A stretch of 64,000 nt of DNA from JASLBX01 sp035762665. Its GTDB lineage: Bacteria; Actinomycetota; Actinomycetes; Jiangellales; Jiangellaceae. The notes beneath the pieces are model-generated. The model ran no database searches. It worked only from the letters and a program-made list of their open reading frames with translations, and was not told the origin of the DNA. The position numbers and the translations under genes are program-made. The stretch covers positions 1 to 64,000 of the forward strand of contig DASTNZ010000152.1 in assembly GCA_035762665.1 (NCBI GenBank), written 5' to 3'. Numbering within the stretch: the stretch's first letter is position 1; each line of letters starts with the position of its first letter. Of the stretch, positions 1 through 8,240 are shown one piece after another.

Positions 1-195
1 GTCGGAGTGACCAGCCGCGAGATGGACGTCCTGCAGTTGGTGGCGAAGGGGCTGACAAACGGGGCGATCGCCGAGCAGCTGGTGCTCTCACCTCGCACGA
101 TCGAGACGCACGTGGCCAACCTGGTCGCCAAGACGAAGGTCGCCGGCCGCAGCGGCCTGGCCTCGCTGGTTAAGTCCGGGATCGCGACGGACTAA
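1..195 (+). CDS. LuxR-type HTH regulator, C-terminal fragment cut by window edge
   Basis: The reading frame is open from the first base, so the gene begins outside the window and only about 64 C-terminal residues are visible. They form one LuxR/GerE helix-turn-helix: an opening T-S-R-E-x-D-V-L-x-L-V-A-x-G stretch, the N-x-x-I-A-E-Q-L turn, and the recognition helix S-P-R-T-I-E-T-H-V. In this family the domain ends response regulators or large ATP-binding regulators. Which one applies cannot be told, because the N-terminal sensor part is missing. The protein ends 13 residues after the last HTH helix, as is usual. Confidence 0.85.
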   Translation, partial: VGVTSREMDVLQLVAKGLTNGAIAEQLVLSPRTIETHVANLVAKTKVAGRSGLASLVKSGIATD

Positions 196-446
196 CTCAG
201 GGTGCCGCTCCCTATCGGCAGTCCCGGCCGTACGGGAGACTGCACGCAGGACGACTCCCGCGCAGGCCGGCGCTGGCAGCCGGTATGACGGGGCGACGGG
301 GGAGCCGATTGGGGGGCCTGTCGGTCAGCGGGGTCTGCCCTCGGGTGGCGGGGGTCCGAGGGCAGACCTAAACGGGTGTCGTCCTTCTGCATTCCCCGAT
401 GTTGGGTAGTGCCACTCGGCAGTGTGTCTGGACTTCACGTTTGAGC
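196..446. other. Intergenic stretch, nothing recognised
   Basis: No reading frame with recognisable family features was found on either strand between the LuxR-type gene and the 33-bp tandem duplication. The sequence is G-rich with short low-complexity runs. Confidence 0.4.
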
Positions 447-512
447 GTGAGCAGGCCGGATGGGGGGTAGAGGATGACCGTGAGCAGGCCGGATGGGGGG
501 TAGAGGATGACG
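447..512 (+). repeat. 33-bp tandem duplication inside a MOSC relic
   Basis: Two adjacent 33-bp units starting GTGAGCAGGCCGGATG, at 447-479 and 480-512, differ only at their last base. Because 33 is a multiple of three, the duplication keeps the frame of the MOSC-like relic that follows. Confidence 0.85.
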
Positions 513-574
513 AGGGCCACTTCGCATCCGGCAAGGAACGCGAGTGGATGCGTTATTCGGTGGGCCACCCGTAG
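480..574 (+). pseudogene. MOSC-domain gene fragment
   Basis: The frame reading E-D-D-E-G-H-F-A-S-G-K, starting at 503, closely matches E-D-D-E-G-R-F-A-S-G-K in the intact MOSC gene at 9533-10228. DNA identity is high over about 45 bp. The similarity then fades and the frame ends in TAG at 572-574. Upstream, a 33-bp tandem duplication replaces the normal N-terminal part. It is too short to be functional, and I infer a decayed partial copy of the downstream gene or of a close relative. Confidence 0.7.
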
Positions 575-705
575 TTGTGATCGTTCAAGCTGACGACCTT
601 CGAGCCTTGGATTCGGTCATCGACTGCATCATTGAGCTGCCCATGGTGACCGACACCGAGACGCACATAGTCCGCCGTATCCAGGATGGGGAGAGACGGC
701 CCTGA
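541..705 (+). pseudogene. Lrp/AsnC-family C-terminal (RAM domain) remnant
   Basis: An open frame of about 54 codons ending in TGA at 703-705 reads like the last half of an Lrp/AsnC ligand-binding domain: a V-V-V-I-V-Q-A-D-D-L strand, then the helix D-L-R-A-L-D-S-V-I-D, then L-P-M-V-T-D-T-E-T-H-I-V. The pattern L-P-x-V-x-x-T-x-T-x-I-V is typical of the family. No HTH domain or start codon precedes it, and its 5' part overlaps the MOSC relic in another frame. It is therefore a truncated remnant. Confidence 0.55.
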
Positions 706-766
706 TGCGACGGCACCCATGTCGCGTCTCCCGGGGCCCGTGGACGCCCCGGCCGAGGCCTTTCTG

Positions 767-1315
<549 letters not shown>

Positions 1316-1639
1316 TAACTAAGAGTACCTACAACATAGAGCAGTCTAACCGTGAATAATCAAGGCTGAAGCCGACGAAATCCGCGAACTTTTACGCCAA
1401 GGGCTCGGAAAAGCGGCCAGTGAAAAGGCCGTAAACCGCGGCGGGGTCAATGATGCTCACGCCGCGACCGTAGTCCTTCGCCAGCACGACGGAATCCAAT
1501 TGTCATTCCGCCGCGTCAGCACACGAGAATGACGTCGGCCTATTCCATCGCCGCCTTGAAGCCGACCCCGGGGGTCAGGTCTACAGTCAGGTGCCTCTCC
1601 GACATAGTGTTTCCCTTCATGGATGAGCGGGGCACGAGT
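1316..1639. other. Gene-free stretch with one short coding-like remnant
   Basis: On the minus strand, 1504-1392 reads L-D-S-V-V-L-A-K-D-Y-G-R-G-V-S-I-I-D-P-A and ends in TAA. It looks like the C-terminus of a protein but has no start codon, and a TGA lies directly upstream. I do not recognise the family. Nothing else stands out. Confidence 0.3.
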
Positions 1640-2240
1640 GCAGACGACACCGTGGGCCTATCTGACAGCTTCGTACTCGACATGTGGAGTGGCTCTCCGA
1701 CTTCGGTCCGACACCTAGTCGTCAACTATCTGCGTGCCGTTGAGCGGTTCCGCGCCCAAGACGCCCGGTCATCAGTGCTCCAGCAGCAACTCCAATCTGG
1801 AATCGCTAGCCAAGGCGGCCCTGGCCGAGGCGTTGAGCTGGGCCGACACACTCGACCAGCACTTCGGCCAGTGGCCCGAGGGCGAGCCGCGCCCAGGCAA
1901 GAAAGTCAGGAAAGCGCTGAGGCAGAGCCCTTGGGCGCTTGAATTGGATGAAGACGCCCACGATCTTGTCGAGGCGTTTCAATACGCGCGGAAGGTGGTG
2001 CACCACCGCTGGCTTGACCTGATCTCGGTGCGGATGTGTGCCGACCGCAATAGGCAGGTGAACTTGTGGGTCTGGGCGCCTTTGCCTGACAACAAGAGAC
2101 CTGGCGATGAACGCAGCCGCGAGTTGGACACCCTGTACGACACAGGAAACTTGAGGGCCGGCCCCTGCTCGAGACTCTTGATGAAGCTCGCGGCCGCGTT
2201 CTGGCAGAAGCGGGGTCATCAATCGAGCGCGCGGCCCTCG
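1640..2240 (+). pseudogene. Frameshifted hypothetical protein
   Basis: Coding signal passes from one frame (about 1640-1795, including L-V-V-N-Y-L-R-A-V-E-R-F-R-A) to another (about 1790-2240). The second frame includes A-L-A-E-A-L-S-W-A-D-T-L-D, F-Q-Y-A-R-K-V-V-H-H-R-W-L-D and V-N-L-W-V-W-A-P-L-P. Together they resemble small actinobacterial hypothetical proteins that have an 'LxWAxxLD' helix and an 'R(N/K)xVHHxW' helix. A frameshift near 1795 separates the halves, and past 2240 the open frame looks non-coding. The family function is unknown to me. Confidence 0.5.
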
Positions 2241-2334
2241 ACAACCGGGCCACGAGGTCCTATCGCCGCTGAAATTCGACGACGAGTGACGAAGACGCAC
2301 TGCATAGCTTGGTGTCGATGTCTCAAAGGCATCA

Positions 2335-2430
2335 CAGTGCCGCCTGTGCGTGATTCCGCCGCGTCCGACCATAGGCGGCGAAGATCTCGTACGTCCGCCG
2401 GCCAAAGAGGAACGCGGCCGCGCCGCCGTA
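2335..2430 (-). pseudogene. RibD_C/DHFR-like fragment
   Basis: Reading the minus strand gives A-A-A-F-L-F-G-R-R-T-Y-E-I-F-A-A-Y-G, the signature LFGRxTYE segment of the RibD C-terminal/DHFR-like family. The intact gene at 767-1315 has LFGRVTYEMM at the same place. No other part of the family is recognisable in this frame, so it is a fragment of about 30 codons. Confidence 0.65.
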
Positions 2431-2786
2431 GCGGGGGCCGGCGGTTTGACCCGGCGGCGTTTCGCGACCTCGGCGTGAAGGGCAGGGGGAGGGACGCGAC
2501 GCTTAGCCAAGAGCGGCTCCTTCGGCGGGTGAAGGCGACGCTACTCCCTTCGGCACTCAGGGACGAGAGGTCTGCGCATCATCGACGGCGGCCGGCCGTT
2601 GCGTGTCGCCATCGCCCTTCGAGCGCCGGGCTTCGTATGCGCGTCATCCCGCCGCGAGCGACTCCGGTCTTGAAGGCAGACGCCGCTCCCGGTTCGGAGT
2701 CGTCGCGTTTGTCGCTCGAGGGCAGCCCATTGACTAGGGGGTGACCATAGCCAATACTGCGACAGGTGGGTTCCGATGAGGCGCGT
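2431..2786. other. Gene-free stretch upstream of the TetR gene
   Basis: No supported gene. A block near 2643 (GTCATCCCGCCGCGAGCGAC) recurs with one change near 4353, but neither copy belongs to a recognisable reading frame. Confidence 0.3.
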
Positions 2787-3449
2787 GTGCCTCGTACTTA
2801 CCGATCGAGCCAGCGGGAGGCTCAGGCTCGGCTGACGCGTCGACGTGTCCTCGACGCAGCCAGGGCGGTGCTCCTCAGGCGTGGGTTTGCCGGCTCCACC
2901 ATGCGGATGATCGCCGACCAAGCGGATGTGTCGGTGCCGACGGTGGAGTTGCTGTTCGGCACCAAAGGGCGACTGCTCAAGGCGGCGATCGACGTCGCCA
3001 TCGCCGGGGACCATGAGCCTGTGCCGGTTCTCGATCGAAGCTGGGCCGAGGCGGCGGTCAAGGCGGGCACTGCCGAGGAGTTCCTCGGCATCGTGGCCAG
3101 CGTGATCGGACCGGCCCAAGCACGGTCAGCAGGCCTGGTGCTGGCGATGTTCGAAGCCGCGCCCACTGACACCGAGCTCGCCGAACTCGCCCGGCAGATG
3201 ACCGCTCAGCGGGCTGCCACGGCCGGATGGATCATCGGCGAGCTGACCCGCAAGGCAACCCTGCGTGAGCGCTGCAGCCGGGAGGAGGCCATCGACACTG
3301 TGTGGATCCTGATGGATCCAGCGATCTTCGATCGGCTCACCCGCCAGCGTGCGTGGACGGTGCAGCAGTACCAGGACTGGTTCGCCAGCTCGGTCGAACG
3401 ACTGCTGATCGTCGATGCCACACCACCCGAACGCCACTCCGAGACGTAG
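2787..3449 (+). CDS. TetR-family transcriptional regulator
   Basis: This regulator of about 220 residues has a classical TetR N-terminal DNA-binding domain. It shows R-R-R-V-L-D-A-A-R near residue 17, then G-F-A-G-S-T-M-R-M-I-A-D-Q-A-D-V-S-V-P-T-V, then the L-L-F-G-T-K-G-R-L-L-K-A-A turn. The C-terminal half is a helical ligand and dimer domain with no recognisable ligand. The GTG at 2787 follows a GATGAGG ribosome site; a GTG at 2766 in the same frame is possible. The double-VOC gene begins 12 bp downstream, so the two are probably co-transcribed, and the regulator may control its partner. The ligand is unknown. Confidence 0.88.
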   Translation: MPRTYRSSQREAQARLTRRRVLDAARAVLLRRGFAGSTMRMIADQADVSVPTVELLFGTKGRLLKAAIDVAIAGDHEPVPVLDRSWAEAAVKAGTAEEFLGIVASVIGPAQARSAGLVLAMFEAAPTDTELAELARQMTAQRAATAGWIIGELTRKATLRERCSREEAIDTVWILMDPAIFDRLTRQRAWTVQQYQDWFASSVERLLIVDATPPERHSET

Positions 3450-3461
3450 GAGGCACTCACC

Positions 3462-4256
3462 ATGAGCCGGAACACCAACCTGCCCCCGGCGCCGCACCCC
3501 CCGCACGGCCAGATCGGGTATCTGCAGCTGCCTGCGACGGACGTCGCGGGCTCGGCGTCCTTCTACGAGTCGGTCTTCGGATGGTCGACCGATCCCACCT
3601 CCGGCGGCTTCGAGGCGCCGGGGATGATCGGCCAGTGGACCGCCGACCGGCCACCGGCCACCGCAGCCGGGCCGGTGGTGTGGATCTGCGCCGACGACCT
3701 CTATCCCACCCTGACGCGTGTTGCCGCCTGCGGCGGCACCGTGCACGGTCGGCCGCGCTTGGACAACGGCGAACGGTGGCTCGCCGAGATCGAGGACCCG
3801 GCCGGCAACCGGATCGGCATTGTCGTCCCGGTTCACCCCGCACAGCCGCAACCGCTGATCGCGGTCCGCGATGTCGAAGCATCCAGCCGCTGGTACCAAC
3901 GCCTCCTCGGACTACACAGCGGCCACGGCGGCCCACACTACGAACGGCTGCTCGCCGACCGGGTTCTGGTGCTTCAGCTCCACCACCGCGAGGTCGAGCA
4001 TCATCACGGGCGAATCGGTGACCCGAACCGAGCCGTCGGCAACGGCGTTCTGCTGTGGTTCGGCAACATTTCCGACTTCGACGGCGCCGTGGCCCGCGCG
4101 CAGGAGCTCGCCGCGCCCGTCGTACGGCCGCCTCATCGAAACCCACCCGACGGCGAAAGCAACGGCCCTGGCCATCGCGAAATCTGGATCGAGGACCCCG
4201 ACGGATACACCGTCGTAATCGCCAGCCCCGACGGCGAGGCCTACGAACCTCAATAG
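3462..4256 (+). CDS. Double-domain VOC (glyoxalase/dioxygenase-fold) protein
   Basis: This 264-aa protein is two VOC domains in tandem. The first (about residues 15-125) opens with I-G-Y-L-Q-L-P-A-T-D-V-A-G-S-A-S-F-Y-E-S-V-F-G-W and ends in E-I-E-D-P-A-G-N-R-I-G. The second (about 130-255) has V-R-D-V-E-A-S-S-R-W-Y-Q-R-L-L-G and closes with W-I-E-D-P-D-G-Y-T-V-V-I. VOC proteins bind a metal and act as glyoxalases, dioxygenases or resistance proteins. The substrate cannot be read from sequence. A consensus ribosome site (GGAGG) precedes the ATG, and the gene lies 12 bp behind the TetR gene. Confidence 0.88.
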   Translation: MSRNTNLPPAPHPPHGQIGYLQLPATDVAGSASFYESVFGWSTDPTSGGFEAPGMIGQWTADRPPATAAGPVVWICADDLYPTLTRVAACGGTVHGRPRLDNGERWLAEIEDPAGNRIGIVVPVHPAQPQPLIAVRDVEASSRWYQRLLGLHSGHGGPHYERLLADRVLVLQLHHREVEHHHGRIGDPNRAVGNGVLLWFGNISDFDGAVARAQELAAPVVRPPHRNPPDGESNGPGHREIWIEDPDGYTVVIASPDGEAYEPQ

Positions 4257-4443
4257 AGCCGACATTGGCGAATCCTCGGGGCACGGAGGCCAGTCAGGGC
4301 GTCCACGTTCGACGTACCGGATCGACGGCGCCGAACGGCTCGTCGAGACGATGCGTCATCCCGCCGCGAACGACATGGCGGGTGCGCGCCAGGATCTCGA
4401 CTGCGATGAGCGAGGCCGAACGCACTCTCAGCCGCCGTGGGGC
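4257..4443. other. Intergenic, nothing recognised
   Basis: Nothing recognisable on either strand between the VOC gene and the hypothetical pseudogene. Confidence 0.4.
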
Positions 4444-4735
4444 TCAGTCGCCGACAAAGGACAAGCGTTAGGCCCATCGCTATCCCGGCAGCGTTCAGCC
4501 AGGACTTGAAGCCAGAGCAAGCCTCGCTTTTCTGCGCCGTCGTCAGCCACAGGCAACGCCGCCTCGAGGTCTGCCAACGACGCGGGCATCAACGAACTCC
4601 GCCACAAGGTCTCCCCGTACGGATCGACGGCGCCAAGTGCTGGGAATCGGTCGTCCTCCACGAGACGGTCAAGTCCCCGCTGCGTCAACGTGCGCCTAGA
4701 TGGGTCGGACAAGTGGGGATCAGTCTTCCGTCTCT
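4444..4735 (-). pseudogene. Small hypothetical protein with a 3' frameshift
   Basis: The minus-strand frame from about 4735 reads D-P-H-L-S-D-P-S-R-R-T-L-T-Q-R-G-L-D-R-L-V, then F-P-A-L-G-A-V-D-P-Y-G-E-T-L-W, then L-A-E-R-C-R-D. This resembles a family of actinobacterial hypothetical proteins of about 100 residues whose members end in F-x-G-D. Here the expected ending (L-S-F-V-G-D, then TGA at 4446-4444) is present but in a different frame from the body, so one indel near 4465 separates them. The function is unknown and a proper start codon is not obvious. Confidence 0.45.
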
Positions 4736-4839
4736 CCCGCGCAGCTCCACGACAATCGGCATGACAACCACCTTGCCTGATCACGAGGTCGGAATCCGGT
4801 CATGCTGCCGGTCAGGCGGGGTCTCGTGCTGCGAGGTCG

Positions 4840-5061
4840 GCTCAGCGCCTCGATGAAGGGCGGGCTGAATGGATACAGCGTCGCGTGGCTCTTCGCGACC
4901 ATGACGCTCAGCAGCGGGCTCCCCGGTAGCGCAGCGCCGCAATGCCGTAGGACTTGCCTTCCTCCGCATCGGGCGCCGGCTCGCGTGCCCGGTCCGGCGC
5001 GTGTGCGACAACCCTTCTCGGGGCCGTCCAGCGACTCGAGATAGTTCGTGACCTCACCCAT
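4840..5061 (-). pseudogene. DUF1801 (YdhG-like) gene broken by two frameshifts
   Basis: The minus strand from ATG 5061 reads M-G-E-V-T-N-Y-L-E-S-L-D-G-P-E. After a one-base shift it reads A-P-D-A-E-E-G-K-S-Y-G-I-A-A-L-R-Y-R-G, and after a second shift S-P-L-L-S-V-M-V-A-K-S-H-A-T-L-Y-P-F-S-P. Put together this is an almost complete DUF1801 protein. The family has a DUF1801/iron-chaperone-like fold with a conserved YG(M/I)xAxRYRG core and YPFSP. Two frameshifts make it non-functional as a single product. About 100 bp around its start recur in the opposite orientation at 8241-8341. Confidence 0.75.
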
Positions 5062-5129
5062 GGATGCCGTGGTCGCCTGGCCGAGGACCCAGCGCACAGG
5101 AATTTCGTCGGGGGTTCACGGTTGCTCGC

Positions 5130-5330
5130 TAGCGGCGAATCCGGTCGCGCAGGTGCAGCGAGCGCGAATGCCTGCCCGCCGACGCCAGCCGTGACGGTGA
5201 CGGTGCGCTCGCTGGCGAGTTCCTTGGCCGTGGCGATCGCCTAGGCCACCTCGTCGAGGAAGTGGTACGACGCCTCGGGGGGCCACCGGTAGGGCCTGGG
5301 CAGGTGCGCGACCACGTGTTTGTATCGCTT
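5130..5330 (-). pseudogene. RibD_C/DHFR-like gene remnant with internal stop
   Basis: The minus strand reads H-V-V-A-H-L-P-R-P, then S-Y-H-F-L-D-E-V-A, then an in-frame TAG, then A-I-A-T-A-K-E-L-A, then V-T-V-T-A-G-V-G-G-Q-A-F. This matches the middle of RibD_C-type reductases (VVTHxPP, FVTDGIEAAxxxA, V-GGxxxxQ-L). The internal stop and the missing ends mark a decayed gene. It abuts the broken DUF1801 gene on the same strand. Confidence 0.6.
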
Positions 5331-5359
5331 GGCCAGCGCAAAGCGCCTAGACTGCGTTC

Positions 5360-5656
5360 ATGTCGCTGGGCCATCTCGTCGCCCGCTGGGTCGTGGTGGG
5401 CGGAATCGTTGCGGCGGCCGCTTCCGCCGTTGCGGCGGCCAACTGGCACAACACCTGGAACTCGTTCGCGACGACCAGCGGGGGCCCTGCCACCGCCGCA
5501 GCAGTTCATGCCGAGTCCACTTTCCAGTTCTGGCTCCTCGTATGTGCCTTCTGCCTGGTCGCGGCGTTGGCCGCATTGGCGTGGATCGTCACGACTGTGT
5601 CTCGGCGGTCCGGAGTACCGGATAGCCGGTCGGTGGCCTCTGACAGCGTCAGCTGA
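5360..5656 (+). CDS. Small membrane protein with two TM segments
   Basis: This 98-aa protein has two hydrophobic helices, at about residues 8-28 (A-R-W-V-V-V-G-G-I-V-A-A-A-A) and 55-78 (F-W-L-L-V-C-A-F-C-L-V-A-A-L-A-A-L-A-W-I). They are separated by a short polar loop and followed by an Arg/Ser-rich tail. It is probably an inner-membrane hairpin with a cytoplasmic tail. I do not recognise a family. The hydrophobic pattern and a continuous frame support a real gene. It stands alone and no operon partner is evident. Confidence 0.6.
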   Translation: MSLGHLVARWVVVGGIVAAAASAVAAANWHNTWNSFATTSGGPATAAAVHAESTFQFWLLVCAFCLVAALAALAWIVTTVSRRSGVPDSRSVASDSVS

Positions 5657-5687
5657 CGCTTGGGACTGTGAGTGAGACCATGCGTCC

Positions 5688-5981
5688 ATGAGCAGCGACG
5701 GCACCCCTGAAGTGAGCGCCTTGGCGATCAACGTCAATATCCCGGAGACGCTCCGGTGGACGGACACTCGACGCGGCGCGGAGTTCACGCTGACCACACT
5801 TAATGTCCGGCTTCTCCCGGACGGGCACCTCGCGGCGAAGGCTTATGGCCGGCCGATCGGCGGCGGCCGCGGCACATACGTCTCGTTTCCCGTCCCCAAC
5901 AGGCACGAGCTGGCGGTCCTAGTCGCCGAAGCTGCCAGCCGCGCTGGCTCGCTGTGGACGGCCCACCGCGGTCTCGGCTGA
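5688..5981 (+). CDS. Hypothetical protein, 97 aa
   Basis: A small soluble protein with alternating beta-strand character: A-L-A-I-N-V-N-I-P-E, E-F-T-L-T-T-L-N-V-R-L-L-P-D-G-H and Y-V-S-F-P-V-P-N-R-H. A C-terminal helix follows (E-L-A-V-L-V-A-E-A-A). ATG 5688 is the natural start. No known family or catalytic motif is visible. It lies 31 bp behind the small membrane protein on the same strand, so the two may share a transcript. The function is unknown. Confidence 0.55.
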   Translation: MSSDGTPEVSALAINVNIPETLRWTDTRRGAEFTLTTLNVRLLPDGHLAAKAYGRPIGGGRGTYVSFPVPNRHELAVLVAEAASRAGSLWTAHRGLG

Positions 5982-6059
5982 CATAAGACTCGTGACGCGC
6001 AAGCGCGTTCGGCTCACACCAGTGATCGTGGGTGCTCAATGCGCAAGCCTAAAGGGTGG

Positions 6060-6290
6060 TTCCTGCGGGACAAGGCGTCGGTGGGCCCCGGCAAGTCGGT
6101 GCTGGTCAACGGCGCGTCCGGTGCGATCGGCACGAATGCCGTTCAGCTGGCGAACCACTTCGGCGCGACGGTCACCGGTGACCAGCAGGGCGAACGCCGA
6201 GCTGGTGGCTGACCTGGGGGCCGAATGGATCATCGACTACACCAACGAGGATCTGGCCAGGCCGTCACCCGGCACGAGCCGGCGGTCGTA
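6060..6290 (+). pseudogene. Zinc-type alcohol dehydrogenase/quinone reductase fragment
   Basis: One frame gives V-G-P-G-K-S-V-L-V-N-G-A-S-G-A-I-G-T-N-A, the Rossmann glycine motif of medium-chain dehydrogenases. Then comes V-Q-L-A-N-H-F-G-A-T-V-T-G. After a frameshift near 6185 a second frame gives A-E-L-V-A-D-L-G-A-E-W-I-I-D-Y-T-N-E-D-L. Both parts align to consecutive pieces of the NAD(P)-binding domain of MDR enzymes. The catalytic domain is missing on both sides. Confidence 0.8.
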
Positions 6291-6460
6291 GCCTGCCTCT
6301 GCGATAACCGCAGGAGGTCGATGATCCGGAGGTTGGCGTCCCACGGTAGTCGCTCAACGGCGTTCGCGCTGCCGGAAGCGAGCACGGCGGCCGTCAGCGC
6401 GGCGTCGGGCAACCCCCTGGATCGCGGATCACCGCGCGATCTGGGCGCGCGATCGCGGGC
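6291..6460. other. Intergenic with a short coding-like minus-strand stretch
   Basis: Minus-strand 6412-6270 reads L-P-D-A-A-L-T-A-A-V-L-A-S-G-S-A-N-A-V-E-R-L-P-W in an open frame. The composition is protein-like, but I do not recognise a family and no start site is convincing. It directly follows the PadR stop codon. Confidence 0.25.
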
Positions 6461-6796
6461 TCATCCCAGAGCTCCGGGTGCGGGCCGCGGCGACGCGCCC
6501 TTGCTGGTGGCGCGTGCTTCGGCCGTCGCGGCGGCGCGCAGTTGCTCGGCGAGCTCGGCTCCCGCGCCCGATAGCCGGTAGAGGTGCCGCGCCGGTCGCC
6601 CGGGCGGTGGGTCCGTTTCCCAGGTGGTCTCTACCTGCCCGCGCTCGTGCAACCGCATGAGGATCGGGTAGATAGTGCCGGCCTTGAAACCGAGCTGTTT
6701 GCACAGGTCGTAGCCGTGGCGCCAGCCCGACGCGTTGTCGGCTAGGGCCAGCACCACGGCGACGGTCTGGGGGGAGGGGCGGCGAGTACGCGTCAT
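6461..6796 (-). CDS. PadR-family transcriptional regulator
   Basis: This 111-aa protein has a single PadR winged helix: V-A-V-V-L-A-L near residue 12, then W-R-H-G-Y-D-L-C-K-Q-L-G-F-K-A-G-T-I-Y-P, then I-L-M-R-L-H-E-R-G-Q-V and the wing G-R-P-A-R-H-L-Y-R-L-S. Short PadR proteins of this type dimerise and repress a neighbouring membrane-protein gene. It starts 5 bp behind the membrane protein gene, so the two form one minus-strand operon. Two TATCT/AGATA palindromes, one before each gene, are likely its operators and suggest autoregulation. Confidence 0.9.
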   Translation of the reverse strand: MTRTRRPSPQTVAVVLALADNASGWRHGYDLCKQLGFKAGTIYPILMRLHERGQVETTWETDPPPGRPARHLYRLSGAGAELAEQLRAAATAEARATSKGASPRPAPGALG

Positions 6797-6801
6797 GATT
6801 C

Positions 6802-8202
6802 CTATCTCAATCCAGATAGATTTGCTGCCAAGGAGGAGGGCGGGGAGACCTCCCGAGCGGGTTGGAGATCGTCGGCACGCCTCCGGCCGACCAGTGCCCC
6901 CATCGCGGCGGCTAGAAGCATCGCCATCAGGCCGTAGGCGAGGTTCCCGAGCACAAACTCGGGCCGCAGGATGTCAAGTACAGCCGCCTCGGCGCTGGGC
7001 GGGACCGCATCGCCCGTCGTGAGGTACCCGGCTAGGCGCTCGGCCCAGACGATCGCCTCGGAGATACCGACGCCGTATGAAGCAACGAACGCAGCGAACA
7101 GCGCCAGCGTCCCTCCCTGGAGGCCGTCCCGGAACGAACGGTGGCGTAGTGCGATCGCCAGGGTCGCGACGAACACGACGACAGCGACCCAAGGGCCGTG
7201 GGCCAACAGGATCCCGGTGGCGCCATCGGCGAACGAGGCGCGGGAGGCGGCGTACGTCCCGACGGCCGCGAGACCGGCTGCGCCGGCCGCGACGAGCCAT
7301 GTCACGCCGTCCGGCCCGAGCCGCAGTGCGGATGCGGTGCAGCCGAGAGCGAAGCGACGCCGTTCGCCGCGCTCGTCGACGTTAGCGAGCTCTGCACGCA
7401 TCGCGGCACCCAAGGCGCGGTCGCCGTCGCGCAGACCGGCGGTCGCGATCTGAAGCAACAGGTCCCACCCGTCCCGCCCGCGCCGCGAGAGCTCGGCGCT
7501 CCGCGCGCCGAGCGCGGCGCCCAGGACGGCCCAGGGCAACGCGAGCAGCAGGTTGGCGAAGAGCAGATCGAACGAGCCGAGGAGGTCGCCCTGACCTAGG
7601 TTCCAACCGGAGGGGTACGAACCGGGGTCCGCGCGGTAGGCGTACCGGTCCGGTAGATACGCGGCGAGGTAGCCAACGGTAAACACCGCGAGGGTGACCG
7701 CCCCAGCAACCATGCCGCCGTGGAACGACTGTCGCGTACCTGCGACCACGCCGGCCACGCCGAGCACGAGCAGTTGTACGCCGACGGCAGCGAGGACGGC
7801 CACGGAAACCCAGAAAAAGGATTCGCCCCAGCCCCGCTCCGCGGCGGTGAGGTAGACGCGCAGGATGAGGAACGTGCTGCCGGCAGTGAGGAACAGGAGG
7901 GCGAGCAGGAGTTGCCACACGGGCCGGGCGACGCCGGCGAGGAGCGATGCGCGCGCCCGCTCTCGGCGGCCGCTGAGCCGAAGCGCAGCGGCGGCTCTGT
8001 GGGCGACCAGGGCGACGGGGACCACGAGGCACGCGACGGCGAGCATGACGGCCAGCAACAGGTTGGGCACGACCTCCCAGGCTTTGAGCTCGAGGTCGGG
8101 GCTCGCGGTCAACGGCCACCAGATCAGCGCGCCGGCACCCGCGGCTGCGACGAGCCCCGCGCTCCACCCGAAGGCGCGCGAGCTCCAATTCGGCGGTGTC
8201 AT
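6802..8202 (-). CDS. Polytopic membrane protein paired with PadR
   Basis: This 466-aa integral membrane protein has roughly ten hydrophobic segments. Examples are W-S-A-G-L-V-A-A-A-G-A near residue 13, L-L-L-A-V-M-L-A-V-A-C-L-V-V-P near 48, three more between about 90 and 190, and four in the C-terminal half. A charged cytoplasmic loop lies around 240-290. The general layout recalls permease-type proteins encoded with PadR regulators, but I cannot name a family or substrate. There is no Shine-Dalgarno in front of ATG 8202; a perfect palindrome lies 10 bp upstream, so the transcript may be leaderless or have a very short leader. Confidence 0.75.
   Translation of the reverse strand: MTPPNWSSRAFGWSAGLVAAAGAGALIWWPLTASPDLELKAWEVVPNLLLAVMLAVACLVVPVALVAHRAAAALRLSGRRERARASLLAGVARPVWQLLLALLFLTAGSTFLILRVYLTAAERGWGESFFWVSVAVLAAVGVQLLVLGVAGVVAGTRQSFHGGMVAGAVTLAVFTVGYLAAYLPDRYAYRADPGSYPSGWNLGQGDLLGSFDLLFANLLLALPWAVLGAALGARSAELSRRGRDGWDLLLQIATAGLRDGDRALGAAMRAELANVDERGERRRFALGCTASALRLGPDGVTWLVAAGAAGLAAVGTYAASRASFADGATGILLAHGPWVAVVVFVATLAIALRHRSFRDGLQGGTLALFAAFVASYGVGISEAIVWAERLAGYLTTGDAVPPSAEAAVLDILRPEFVLGNLAYGLMAMLLAAAMGALVGRRRADDLQPAREVSPPSSLAANLSGLR
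6803..6818 (-). promoter_or_regulatory. Probable PadR operator before padR gene
   Basis: TATCT-N6-AGATA spans the last codons of the membrane protein gene and lies 6 bp before the PadR start. It shares the TATCT/AGATA arms with the palindrome at 8213-8226. Confidence 0.55.
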
Positions 8203-8212
8203 GCAACCAGAG

Positions 8213-8226
8213 TCTATCTAGATAGA
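8213..8226 (-). promoter_or_regulatory. Perfect palindrome TCTATCTAGATAGA, probable PadR operator
   Basis: A perfect 14-bp palindrome lies 10 bp upstream of the membrane protein start codon. The TATCTAGATA core agrees with the type of operator bound by small PadR regulators, and its arms recur in front of the PadR gene. Binding here would block transcription of the whole two-gene operon. Confidence 0.65.
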
Positions 8227-8240
8227 GTTATCGCGCAAGG

